A DNA stretch of 64,000 nt, from assembly GCA_020636075.1 (NCBI GenBank), contig JACJYO010000007.1, forward strand, positions 186,001 through 250,000, given 5' to 3'. The notes beneath the pieces were generated by a model. The model was given only the letters and a program-made list of their open reading frames with translations, ran no database searches and was not told the DNA's origin. The stretch comes from Lewinellaceae bacterium (GTDB lineage: Bacteria; Bacteroidota; Bacteroidia; Chitinophagales; Saprospiraceae). The translations under genes were made by a program, and so were the position numbers. This document shows positions 54,742 to 62,779 of the stretch, piece after piece; within the stretch, counting starts at the first letter, position 1; every line of letters starts with the position of its first letter.

Positions 54742-54925
54742 GGCACCTTTAATGTTTTTCAACCATCCTCCTATAAGCAGTCTTCCCTTTAGGGTGCTGC
54801 AAGACGCTGTTTATGTTCAAAAAGGGAGTGCTGTAGCCTCGCTGAAGCGGTCTTTCCTTTGCAGGGCGCCGCAGAAATCCGATTACAGTCACTCCCGAAA
54901 AACTTGGTGTACACATTAAAGGCAC
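54742..54925 (-). ncRNA. bridge-RNA-like RNA of the IS110-type element
   Basis: Closing stem: CCTTTAATG (54746-54754) with CATTAAAGG (54914-54922). Inside are two adjacent stem-loops. Target-type loop: stem GGGAGTG-CTGTA (54824-54835) with TACAG-T-CACTCCC (54884-54896) and a terminal hairpin GCGG/CCGC. Between these, one side of the internal loop (54873-54883, AGAAATCCGAT) is the reverse complement of the left flank ATCAGATTTCT at 10 of 11 positions. The other side (54836-54843) holds CTCGCT, identical to the right flank. Donor-type loop: stem TTTTTCAAC / GTTCAAAAA (54755-54823) with CTCCTAT, identical to the element's end 54554-54560. It starts seven bases after the transposase stop. Minus-strand transcription puts the target loop first, as in IS621. 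Confidence 0.75.
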
Positions 54926-54931
54926 TTTTCT

Positions 54932-55978
54932 TTATTGGTGGCTATTCGGCCAGGGTATATTTTTCTTTTTGTGCAATACCCGTCGTATTCGATTGAGCAA
55001 TTTACGGGCTATTTTGACAATGGCTTTTGGCCCGCCATTCGTTTTTATAGTTGCTGTAGGCCAAAGCCAGTTCAGGATCACGCTTGATAGCCGCCCACGC
55101 ACACTCAATTAGAATACATCGCAAACGACGGTTGCCTCGACGCGTAAGATCGCCGACACGTTCCTGTTCCCCGGAGCTGTTCGTATCCGGCATGAGCCCA
55201 CAATAAGCACACAGGCGGTCGAATTTACCAAACCTGTCAAAATCCAAACCGATTTCTGTTAAAATAACCAGGGCGCTTTTCAAGCCCACTCCGGGAACAC
55301 TTAACAACAAATCCACTGCTGATTTGTAAGGCGATGCTTTGGCTAATTGCCTTAATTGCTTTAATATCTCCTTTTCCAAATTGCGCATCCAGGCTAATTC
55401 CCGCAGCATCCAACTCAGGGCTTGATCCTGTTGCTGCTTGGCCTGTTGATCTAACCATTGAATATGTTTTTGCTCCAATCTTGTCGCCATGTTAAAACCT
55501 CACACACAACCCCATAATAACTTAAGTGGCTTTTGATTCGATGCATGATCCGTTGCCGATCCCGCACCAGGCTTCCCCGTTGTCGCACCAAACTTCGCGC
55601 TTTTTGCTGTGCTTTGTCTGGTACGAAAATCCCTTCGCAATCTCCTTTACGAAGTGCCTTGGCTATCTTTAAACTGTCTCGTTTATCTGTTTTTGGCGTT
55701 TCTCCTTCTCTGTTGTCGGTATATCGTTGGGATGATAAACCGATGTCTTGATACCTAAACGAGTTAATTCTTCTTGTATCCAAAACCCACAAAACCGGAT
55801 TCGTAGGCACAGTAATATTCCCCTCGGGATAATATCGAATCAAATAGGCTTTTAGTTCTTGGGGACTACCTGGTGACATGTGGAAGGTCTTTTGCGACAC
55901 TTCATTTAATAAAATACTCACCTGCCAACTCGCTTTATGAACATCAAACCCACATATATTGAATGCCCACGAAAACAA
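54932..55978 (-). pseudogene. IS110-family DEDD transposase, frameshifted
   Basis: About 349 residues can be rebuilt from 55978 (TTG start) to the TAA at 54932-54934. One added base each at 55782-55785, 55699-55701 and 55467-55471 restores ICGFDVHK (first Asp), YCAYESGFVGFW (Glu), KTDKRDS (Asp) and WSKKHIQWLDQQ. At 55042-55046 a shift of plus one or minus two restores the C-terminal GGPKAIVKIARKLLNRIRRVL. The Transposase_20 part has SVPGVGLKSALVILTEIG, CAYCGLMPDTNSSGEQ with the nucleophile serine, and LTRRGNRRLRCILIECAW. All key residues survive, so the copy is either recently broken or carries sequence errors. Confidence 0.88.
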
Positions 55979-56093
55979 TTCTGCCTAACTTGTGTACTCA
56001 TTTTGCTCCAAGTTTTTGGTTAACGTTGAATTTGATCTATGCTTTAACCATTTACTTGGAGTTTTGGCTTTCGATACCACGCAAACATAGGGC

Positions 56094-56217
56094 CTCGCTA
56101 CGCTCGAAATTTTACCTGCGCCCTGCCGCAATTTCGAGCGTAGCGAGAAATCCGATAAGATTTAGTTTTAAAAATAAAGACTGTCATGTCGACCCCGCTC
56201 TGCGGGGGAGACATCTG
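56094..56217. repeat. right half of the palindrome split by the IS element
   Basis: It contains a complete 17-bp hairpin, CTCGCTACGCTCGAAAT (56094-56110) / ATTTCGAGCGTAGCGAG (56131-56147). Then comes GTCATGTCGACC...GAGACATCTG (56183-56217), complementary to 54484-54518. The rest of the gap to 56342 has looser A+T-rich similarity to 54433-54480 and no gene. Confidence 0.88.
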
Positions 56218-56342
56218 AACGAACAACGAATTATGGGGTATTTATTTGAAACAATACAAATTGGAAAAGAAAAATTGGACTTTTGAAAAATTCTGACCCC
56301 TGCTAACCGTCCTAACATGGCGATCGTGGAAAAACGCATAAC

Positions 56343-57326
56343 ATGGTAAACAAACATAAATTATTGCTTCTGGCAGTGCTGGCTGCCATAGCCTGGTGTA
56401 CCGGCTGCACGGAGCTGGTTGGTCCCAAAAAGATCAAGTTGGCCCACAGCCTCGACATTACCCACCCGGTACACAAAGGCATGCTGTACATGGCTGAACG
56501 GGTGGCGGAAAAATCGGGCGGTACCTTTCAAATCGAGGTATATCCCAATGGTCAGTTGGGTACCGAGCGGCAGTGTCTCGAATTGTTGCAAATTGGCAGC
56601 CTTGCGATTACCAAAGTTTCTGCCGCAGTAATGGAAAATTTTGCGCCGAATATTCAGGTGCTTAGCATGCCCTACATTTTTCGCGACCGTGAACACGCTT
56701 ACCGGGTGCTTGACGGCCCGATTGGCAAAAAATTGTTGTTGCAAGGCGAAAAATTCTGGTTGCGCGGGCTCACCTATTTTGATGCGGGTCAGCGCTCGTT
56801 TTATGCCAAAAAACCGATCCGTACGCCCGACGATCTGGTGGGCCTCAAGGTCCGGGTGCAGGAAAGCGTGACGGCTATCAATCTCATAAAAGCATTGGGT
56901 GGTGCACCTACACCAATCTCCTGGGGTGAATTGTACACCGCCCTCCAACAAGGTGTGGTGGATGCTGCGGAAAACAACCCGCCGAGTTTCTATACCTCCC
57001 GGCACTATGAGGTTTGTAAATATTACTCCCTCAACGAGCACACCACGGTACCCGATATTCTTGTCATTGGCACCGTGGCCTGGAACCACCTGACGCCTCA
57101 GGAACAACAATGGCTCCAGGAAGCCGCCGACGAAGCAACAATTTACCAGCGCAAGCTTTGGCAAGAGGCCGAAGAAGAAGCCTTGAAAGAGGTGGAAAAA
57201 GCCGGTGTGGAGATTATCCGTCCCGACAAGGCGCCGTTTGCTGAAAAAACGAAAAAACTATTGGAAGAATACCGCGATCAGCCGCAGAAATATCAGTTGA
57301 TCAAGGAAATACAAGCTGCAGAATGA
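56343..57326 (+). CDS. dctP: TRAP transporter substrate-binding lipoprotein
   Basis: The 327-residue protein has a lipoprotein signal (LLLLAVLAAIAWCTGC; the lipobox Cys is followed by TELVGPKK). It is a DctP-type binding protein: KLAHSLDITHPVHKGMLYMAERVAEKSGGTFQIEVYPNGQLGTERQCLELLQIGSL. The carboxylate-binding arginine is in LVGLKVRVQES, and the substrate-side Asn in DAAENNPPSFYTSRHYEV. In this locus the ligand is probably galacturonate or a related uronate. Lipid anchoring to the membrane is less common than a free periplasmic form. Its stop overlaps the dctQ start (ATGA). Confidence 0.92.
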   Translation: MVNKHKLLLLAVLAAIAWCTGCTELVGPKKIKLAHSLDITHPVHKGMLYMAERVAEKSGGTFQIEVYPNGQLGTERQCLELLQIGSLAITKVSAAVMENFAPNIQVLSMPYIFRDREHAYRVLDGPIGKKLLLQGEKFWLRGLTYFDAGQRSFYAKKPIRTPDDLVGLKVRVQESVTAINLIKALGGAPTPISWGELYTALQQGVVDAAENNPPSFYTSRHYEVCKYYSLNEHTTVPDILVIGTVAWNHLTPQEQQWLQEAADEATIYQRKLWQEAEEEALKEVEKAGVEIIRPDKAPFAEKTKKLLEEYRDQPQKYQLIKEIQAAE

Positions 57327-57784
57327 GAACAACAATCGACAAATACCTGGGCTATTTCCTTGCCGCTTTGCTGGCTTTGATGACGCTCGACGTACTGTGG
57401 GGTGTATTCACCCGCTATGCCCTGGGTGGCCAGGCCAGTTGGTCCGAAGAGCTGGCCCGCTTCCTGCTCATTTGGATTGGCATTCTTGGAGCGGCCTATG
57501 CTTCGGGCCAAGGCATGCATTTAGCCATTGAATTGCTCTTGCCAAAGTTGGAGCCAAAACGGCAGCGCCGGCTCCTGAGTTTTATCAACCTGCTCATTAT
57601 GGGTTTTGCGCTGGCTGTCCTGGTCGTTGGCGGGCTTCGGCTGATGTACATTACCCACACCCTGGAGCAACTTTCACCAGCCATGCAGATACCGATGGCT
57701 GGCGTTTATGCCGTGTTACCGCTTAGTGGCCTTTTGGTGGTGTATTACAAGGCTATGGATTTTATTCAATTACAGAAAGCCTGA
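57323..57784 (+). CDS. dctQ: TRAP transporter small membrane subunit
   Basis: The 153-residue protein has four hydrophobic helices: LGYFLAALLALMTLDVLWGVFTRY, ARFLLIWIGILGAAYAS, LLIMGFALAVLVVGGLRLMYI and AGVYAVLPLSGLLVVYY. The DctQ signature W-S-E-E-L-A-R-F-L-L-I-W-I lies between the first two. It forms the membrane complex with DctM. The ATG overlaps the dctP stop by four bases, so translation is coupled. Confidence 0.92.
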   Translation: MRTTIDKYLGYFLAALLALMTLDVLWGVFTRYALGGQASWSEELARFLLIWIGILGAAYASGQGMHLAIELLLPKLEPKRQRRLLSFINLLIMGFALAVLVVGGLRLMYITHTLEQLSPAMQIPMAGVYAVLPLSGLLVVYYKAMDFIQLQKA

Positions 57785-57798
57785 AACAAAACGAACCT

Positions 57799-59085
57799 AT
57801 GGAAGTCCTGATACTAGTTTTAAGCTTTCTCATTCTTATAGCCATCGGTGTGCCGATCGCCTGGAGCATAGGTCTGAGCAGTATTTTCACCATGCTGGTG
57901 AGTATTCCGGCGCTCCCGGCCTGTACGACGGTGGCACAACGCATGGCTACCGGCCTCGACAGTTTCTCACTGCTGGCCATCCCGTTTTTTATCCTGGCGG
58001 GCCAAATCATGAACCGGGGAGGGATTGCCCGACGATTAGTTGCCTTCGCCAAAACACTGGTCGGCGCCCTGCCCGGTGGGCTGGCACATGTCAATATCGT
58101 TGCCGCTATGCTGTTTGGCGCCATTGCCGGTTCGGCAGTAGCAGCAGTATCCGCTCTGGGCAGCATGCTGGGCAAGGCAATGGAAGATGAGGGTTATTCC
58201 AAAGAATTTGCTGCTGCGGTGAATGTGACTTCCTCCACCACGGGTTTGGTGATCCCGCCCAGCAATATCCTCATCGTGTATTCATTGGCCAGTGGCGGGG
58301 TATCCATTGCGGCACTTTTCCTGGCTGGCTACCTGCCGGGTATCCTGACCGGACTGTTGTTGATGACCACAGCAGCCATTTGGTCGAAATACCGGAATTT
58401 CCCCAAAGGCCAGCGCAGCCCCTTGAGCGAGGTATTCCGCACGTTCCTGGCTGCTTTACCCAGTCTTTTGCTGTTGGTCGTGGTGATCGGCGGTATTGTA
58501 GCGGGCCTGTTCACCGCCACGGAAGCATCGGCAGTAGCGGTGCTGTATTGCCTTATCCTGACCTGGCTGTACAAAGAAATTTCGTGGAAAGAATTGCCCG
58601 ATATTTTTCTTGGCTCGGTAGGAACCACGGCTATCGTGATGCTCCTGATCGGGACCTCCATGAGCATGTCCTGGATCATGGCGTATGAAAACATCCCGCA
58701 AAATATTACCGAATTCATGTTGTCGATCAGCGACAACAAATTTGTCATTCTCCTGATCATCAACTTGTTGTTGCTCTTTGTAGGGGTGTTTATGGACATG
58801 ACACCGGCAGTACTCATTTTTACCCCCATTTTCCTGCCCGTCGTTACCGAGTTAGGCATGGATCCCACGCACTTTGGGATCATCATGGTGCTCAACCTGT
58901 GTATTGGCTTGTGCACACCGCCGGTTGGTTCGGTGTTGTTTGTCGGGGTAGGGGTGGCCGGCACGACGATTCAGAAAGTAATCCGGCCGTTGCTGCCCTT
59001 GTTTTTGGCGATGCTGGTGGCGCTGATGCTCGTGACCTACATTCCGGAATTGAGTTTGTGGTTGCCGCGGCAATTTGGTTTTTAA
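57799..59085 (+). CDS. dctM: TRAP transporter large membrane subunit
   Basis: The 428-residue protein has about 12 helices and is the sodium-coupled transport subunit. Typical DctM motifs are GVPIAWSIGLSSIFTML, LLAIPFFILAGQIMNRGGIARRLV, GGLAHVNIVAAMLFGAIAGSAVAAVSALGSML, FAAAVNVTSSTTGLVIPPSNILIVYS and FGIIMVLNLCIGLCTPPVGSVLFVG. It lies 14 bases after dctQ. TRAP uptake in place of SusC/SusD is notable in a Bacteroidota sugar locus; an outer membrane porin for the substrate is not evident nearby. Confidence 0.94.
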   Translation: MEVLILVLSFLILIAIGVPIAWSIGLSSIFTMLVSIPALPACTTVAQRMATGLDSFSLLAIPFFILAGQIMNRGGIARRLVAFAKTLVGALPGGLAHVNIVAAMLFGAIAGSAVAAVSALGSMLGKAMEDEGYSKEFAAAVNVTSSTTGLVIPPSNILIVYSLASGGVSIAALFLAGYLPGILTGLLLMTTAAIWSKYRNFPKGQRSPLSEVFRTFLAALPSLLLLVVVIGGIVAGLFTATEASAVAVLYCLILTWLYKEISWKELPDIFLGSVGTTAIVMLLIGTSMSMSWIMAYENIPQNITEFMLSISDNKFVILLIINLLLLFVGVFMDMTPAVLIFTPIFLPVVTELGMDPTHFGIIMVLNLCIGLCTPPVGSVLFVGVGVAGTTIQKVIRPLLPLFLAMLVALMLVTYIPELSLWLPRQFGF

Positions 59086-59086
59086 T

Positions 59087-59231
59087 ATGGACAGGATTAA
59101 CAAGATTGACTCGTTTGTAACATAAGTATCCTGTGCTTCCGGATTTTATAGCCCTGATTTTGAGTGCCGGATTCCACCGAAACCGCTATGGGTGAATTGA
59201 ATATTCATCATTTATCACTCATCATTCATCA
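59087..59231. repeat. single-arm word tracts before uxaA
   Basis: GGACAGGATTAACAAGATT (59089-59107) repeats a word of the inverted repeat at 60924-61085. A tract of TCATCATTTATCACTCATC-type words ends at about 59231. Neither has a nearby complementary partner, so these look like half repeats. Confidence 0.6.
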
Positions 59232-59264
59232 CTACCCCGGTTCTTCCAATTGTTTGAAAAAATT

Positions 59265-60917
59265 ATGAAAAACAGTGTTTTAAAAGTCCATCCGGCAGAT
59301 AATGTGGTGGTTGCATTGCAGGACTTGGCTCCCGGCAGCAACGTGGCCTTAAACGGCTCTGCCTATACCATTTTGGAGCTTATCCCGGCCAAACACAAAT
59401 TCGCCGGACAGGATTTTGCCGAAGGCGACGAAATCCGCATGTACGGCGTGTTGGTTGGGAAAGCCACGCAGCCCATCTCTGCGGGAACCCGCATTAGCCG
59501 GGAAAATGTCTCCCATTCGGCATCGAATTATGCGGTTGGCGAACGCAACACCAATTGGGACAAACCGGACGTTTCCGAATATAAAAACCGGACCTTCAAC
59601 GGCTTCCACCGCAACGACGGTAAAGTCGGCACCCGCAACTACTGGCTCGTGTTGCCACTGGTTTTTTGTGAAAACCGGAACATCAATGTGATCCGGGAGG
59701 CGATGCTCGAACAACTGGGGTACGTCTCCGGCCGCCACTTTTCGGTGAATACCGGCCATCTGATCGAGCTGTACCGGAATGGCGCAGATGCTACGGCTAT
59801 TCAGGAAGCGGATATCATCCGCGATGCCGCTGAACTCCAGCGCAATCGGCTGTTTCCCAATGTGGACGGCATAAAATTCCTGACGCATGAAGGCGGCTGC
59901 GGTGGTATCCGCCAGGATTCTGAAACACTCTGCCGCCTGCTCGCCGGGTATATCACCCATCCAAATGTGGCCGGCGCTACGGTGCTCAGCCTGGGCTGCC
60001 AGAACGCGCAGTTTCGGTTGCTGGAGACGGCGCTTCAGGAATTCGACCCCAATTTTGACAAACCGCTGTTTGTTCTCGAACAACAAAAAAGTAAATCCGA
60101 GCGCGACTTTATTGCCGACGCCGTGAAGCAGACATTCATTGGCCTTATCGAAGCGAATAAACTTGTACGCCGGCCGGCGCCCTTGAGCAAACTCGTGCTC
60201 GGCCTCGAGTGCGGCGGTTCCGACGGCTTTTCCGGAATTTCCGCCAACCCGGCCTTAGGCTATGCTTCCGATCTGCTGGTGACCCTGGGTGGCTCTGCCA
60301 TACTTTCCGAATTTCCAGAGCTCAACGGCGTAGAGCAGGAACTCATTAACCGCTGTGAGTCCGATGAAAAGGCAGAAAAATTTGCCGGTATCATGCGCAG
60401 CTATGCCCAAAAGGCAGTGGATGTCGGCTCGGGCTTTGATATGAACCCCTCACCGGGCAACATCAAAGATGGCCTCATTACAGACGCCATGAAATCGGCC
60501 GGCGCCGCCAAAAAAGGTGGTAGTTCACCGGTAACGGATGTGTTGGACTACACTGAACAGGTGACCCGCCCTGGCCTCAATCTGTTGTGCACACCTGGTA
60601 ACGACGTGGAAAGCACGACAGGACTGGCAGGTTCAGGAGCCAACCTGATCGTATTCACCACCGGCCTCGGTACACCTACCGGAAATCCAGTGGCGCCTGT
60701 GGTCAAAATGGCCAGCAACACTGCCCTGGCGCAGCGTATGGCCGACATCATCGACATCGACGCCGGCACCATCATTTCGGGTGAGGACACCATCGAAAGT
60801 AAAGGGCGGGCCCTGCTCGATCTGCTTATCCAGGTAGCCAATGGCGAAACAGTTCCGCAGGCCGAGCGCCTGGGGCAGGATGATTTTATTCCCTGGAAGC
60901 GGGGGGTGTCGCTGTAA
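59265..60917 (+). CDS. uxaA: altronate dehydratase
   Basis: The ATG at 59265 gives 550 residues. An N-terminal SAF domain (VLKVHPADNVVVALQDLAPGSNVALNG to about residue 90) is fused to the UxaA catalytic part, as in UxaA. Landmarks are GFHRNDGKVGTRNYWLVLPLVFCEN, LTHEGGCGG, SLGCQNAQF, LGLECGGSDGFSGISANPALGYASDLLV and LNLLCTPGNDVESTTGLAGSGANLIVFTTG. It dehydrates altronate to KDG, linking UxaB to KdgK. Confidence 0.93.
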   Translation: MKNSVLKVHPADNVVVALQDLAPGSNVALNGSAYTILELIPAKHKFAGQDFAEGDEIRMYGVLVGKATQPISAGTRISRENVSHSASNYAVGERNTNWDKPDVSEYKNRTFNGFHRNDGKVGTRNYWLVLPLVFCENRNINVIREAMLEQLGYVSGRHFSVNTGHLIELYRNGADATAIQEADIIRDAAELQRNRLFPNVDGIKFLTHEGGCGGIRQDSETLCRLLAGYITHPNVAGATVLSLGCQNAQFRLLETALQEFDPNFDKPLFVLEQQKSKSERDFIADAVKQTFIGLIEANKLVRRPAPLSKLVLGLECGGSDGFSGISANPALGYASDLLVTLGGSAILSEFPELNGVEQELINRCESDEKAEKFAGIMRSYAQKAVDVGSGFDMNPSPGNIKDGLITDAMKSAGAAKKGGSSPVTDVLDYTEQVTRPGLNLLCTPGNDVESTTGLAGSGANLIVFTTGLGTPTGNPVAPVVKMASNTALAQRMADIIDIDAGTIISGEDTIESKGRALLDLLIQVANGETVPQAERLGQDDFIPWKRGVSL

Positions 60918-60923
60918 ACTTGT

Positions 60924-61085
60924 TTACCACGGAGACATGGAGGACACGGAGTTCCGCCTTCGGCGGTTTTGCAGACAGGATTAACAAGATTCACATGTTT
61001 CGTCCTGTTTTATCCTGAAAATCCTGTCCAAATAAAAACCGCCGAAGGCGGTCAAACTCCGTGTTCTCCGTGCCTCCGTGGTGAA
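60924..61085. repeat. triple-nested inverted repeat between uxaA and uxaB
   Basis: Outer arms TTACCACGGAGACATGGAGG... / ...CTCCGTGCCTCCGTGGTGAA. Middle arms CCGCCTTCGGCGG / CCGCCGAAGGCGG, each itself a hairpin. Inner part: ACAGGATTAACAAGATT (from 60976) against TCCTG...AAAATCCTGT. Three word families are stacked like layers. Confidence 0.9.
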
Positions 61086-61107
61086 AAAAAATACAAACAA
61101 AACAACC

Positions 61108-62568
61108 ATGCAAATACTCAACAGACAAAATGCCAATATTCCAACCGCATACCCGGAGCGTATCCTCCAATTTGGCGGCGGCAACTTCCTGCGCGGTTTT
61201 GCCGATTGGATGGTCGATGTGCTCAACGATAAAACCGACTCCCAACTCGGTATTGTGGTCGTGAAACCAACCGAACGCGGAGATTACGACGATTGGCGGC
61301 AACAGGATGGCCTGTTTCACGTGCTAACCAAAGGCGTACGCAATGGCGCGCTGGTTTCGGAACATCACCTGGTAAAAAGTATCAGCCGGATCATCCATCC
61401 GTACCGCGAATGGGATGCTTTTTTGCAATCCGCTGAAAATCCGGAGTTGCGCTTTGTTATTTCCAACACTACCGAAACGGGTCTGCGCGTGCATCCGGAC
61501 GACCTGCGCGAGGATACACCGCCCCGGGAGTTTCCGGCCAAACTTACCCTTTGGCTCTACCGGCGGTTTACCCATTTTAAAGGTGATCCGGGAGCAGGTT
61601 GTGTGCATATTCCCTGCGAATTATTGCTGCGGAATGGTGAATTGCTGCGCGATTGTATCCTGGAGAATGCCGCCAATTGGCAGCTCGGCGCTGACTTTGA
61701 AGCCTGGGTTTTACAGCACCATATTTTTTGCAATACCCTCGTCGATCGCATCATTCCCGGTGTGCCCGAAGAAAGTATGGAAGCCACCTGGAAGGAATTA
61801 GGCTTCCGGGATACGATGGTCACGGAGGCCGAACCGTACCACCTTTGGGCGATCGAAGCACCGGAACCGGTGCGCCAGGCTTTACCCTTCGACAAAGTGG
61901 GTTTGCAAGTGGTTTACACCGACGATCTGGAACCGTTCCGGGTCCGAAAGGTGCGCATCCTTAACGGCGCACATACCTGCATGATGCCCCTGGGCTATCT
62001 CTATGGCATTGAAACTGTACGAGAAGCCGTGGAGCATCCGCTGTTGGGGAAATATATCCGCCAGCTGATCACCGAAGAAATTTTGCCAACGCTCGGCCTG
62101 CCGGAAGATGCTTCGGTGCAGTTTGCCGCCGATGTGCTCGACCGGTTCCGGAACCCATTTTTGCACCATCAGTTGATCTCAATCGCACTCAATTCCGTTT
62201 CCAAATTTAAAGCCCGTTTGGTGCCAACCTTGCTGGGTTATGTGGAACGCTACAATAAACTACCTGAACGTGTGGTGCTGGCCATGGCTGCTATGGTCCG
62301 CTTTTACAAAGGCGAGTGGAGTGGCGCAAAAATTCCGTTAAAAGACGAGGCACCGGTGCAGGCGTTTTTTGAAAAAGTCTGGTCCGAATTTCAGCAGGGT
62401 GATCCTCAATTCTCCGCCCTGGCCGGAAAGGTGTTGCGGCATGCGGAATTCTGGGGTCAGGATCTCAGTCTTATACCGGGTTTGACTGCGCGTTTAGCAT
62501 TTTATCTGGAAAAGTTGCACACGCATCAACCGATGGAGGCGGTGTTGCCGGACTCCGCGACGGTGTAA
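61108..62568 (+). CDS. uxaB: tagaturonate reductase (altronate oxidoreductase)
   Basis: The ATG at 61108 gives 486 residues. The GTG at 61078 would extend into the inverted repeat and is unlikely. It is a long-chain mannitol-dehydrogenase-type enzyme: ILQFGGGNFLRGFADWMVD is the NAD-binding loop, FVISNTTETGL the middle block, and VRKVRILNGAHTCMMPLGYLYG carries the catalytic Lys/Asn region. It reduces tagaturonate to altronate with NADH. Sequence and position between uxaA and GH43 both support UxaB over mannitol dehydrogenase. Confidence 0.92.
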   Translation: MQILNRQNANIPTAYPERILQFGGGNFLRGFADWMVDVLNDKTDSQLGIVVVKPTERGDYDDWRQQDGLFHVLTKGVRNGALVSEHHLVKSISRIIHPYREWDAFLQSAENPELRFVISNTTETGLRVHPDDLREDTPPREFPAKLTLWLYRRFTHFKGDPGAGCVHIPCELLLRNGELLRDCILENAANWQLGADFEAWVLQHHIFCNTLVDRIIPGVPEESMEATWKELGFRDTMVTEAEPYHLWAIEAPEPVRQALPFDKVGLQVVYTDDLEPFRVRKVRILNGAHTCMMPLGYLYGIETVREAVEHPLLGKYIRQLITEEILPTLGLPEDASVQFAADVLDRFRNPFLHHQLISIALNSVSKFKARLVPTLLGYVERYNKLPERVVLAMAAMVRFYKGEWSGAKIPLKDEAPVQAFFEKVWSEFQQGDPQFSALAGKVLRHAEFWGQDLSLIPGLTARLAFYLEKLHTHQPMEAVLPDSATV

Positions 62569-62606
62569 GGGGGGCCCTTTTCGGGATACCTGCTAAAAAT
62601 ATCCGG

Positions 62607-62748
62607 GATGTTGTAGGGGCGACCCTCGCGGTCGCCCGCAATGATCCGGTCACCCGCAATGCCCCGGTTGCCCGAAAACCAGAGCGCCCCAAAACCATCC
62701 CGGGCGACCGCAAGGGTGGGCGACCGCAAGGGTCGCCCCTACAACATC
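62607..62748. repeat. inverted repeat of GGTCGCCC words
   Basis: GATGTTGTAGGGGCGACCCT... (62607-62637) pairs with ...GTCGCCCCTACAACATC (62718-62748), 31 bp with one mismatch. Between them lie further GGGCGACCGCAAGGGT units. It covers most of the gap between uxaB and the GH43 gene. Confidence 0.9.
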
Positions 62749-62779
62749 GCGTAAAGGCAGTCAAAACAAAATCTCGATT

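Larger units (their letters stand above)
54556..56095 (-). mobile_element. IS110/IS1111-type insertion sequence
   Basis: The element is about 1540 bp and is bounded by CT on each side (54554-54555 and 56094-56095; one copy is counted in the coordinates). Subterminal inverted repeats are CCTATGTTGC (54556-54565) and GCAAACATAGG (56081-56091). Removing it rejoins GATTTCT with CGCTACGCTCGAAAT, which restores a perfect arm opposite ATTTCGAGCGTAGCGAGAAATC. It carries a DEDD transposase gene (minus strand), and 376 bases downstream of it with a bridge-RNA-like region. The long noncoding side lies after the transposase and the ends have short IRs, both IS1111-like. A hairpin at 56006-56061 (CTCCAAGT / ACTTGGAG) marks the other end. 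Confidence 0.88.

Noticed and set aside
54932..55978. Programmed frameshifting in the transposase gene
   Set aside because: Four separate shifts would be needed, in different runs, and IS110-family transposases are normally made from a single frame. Mutation or sequence error is simpler.
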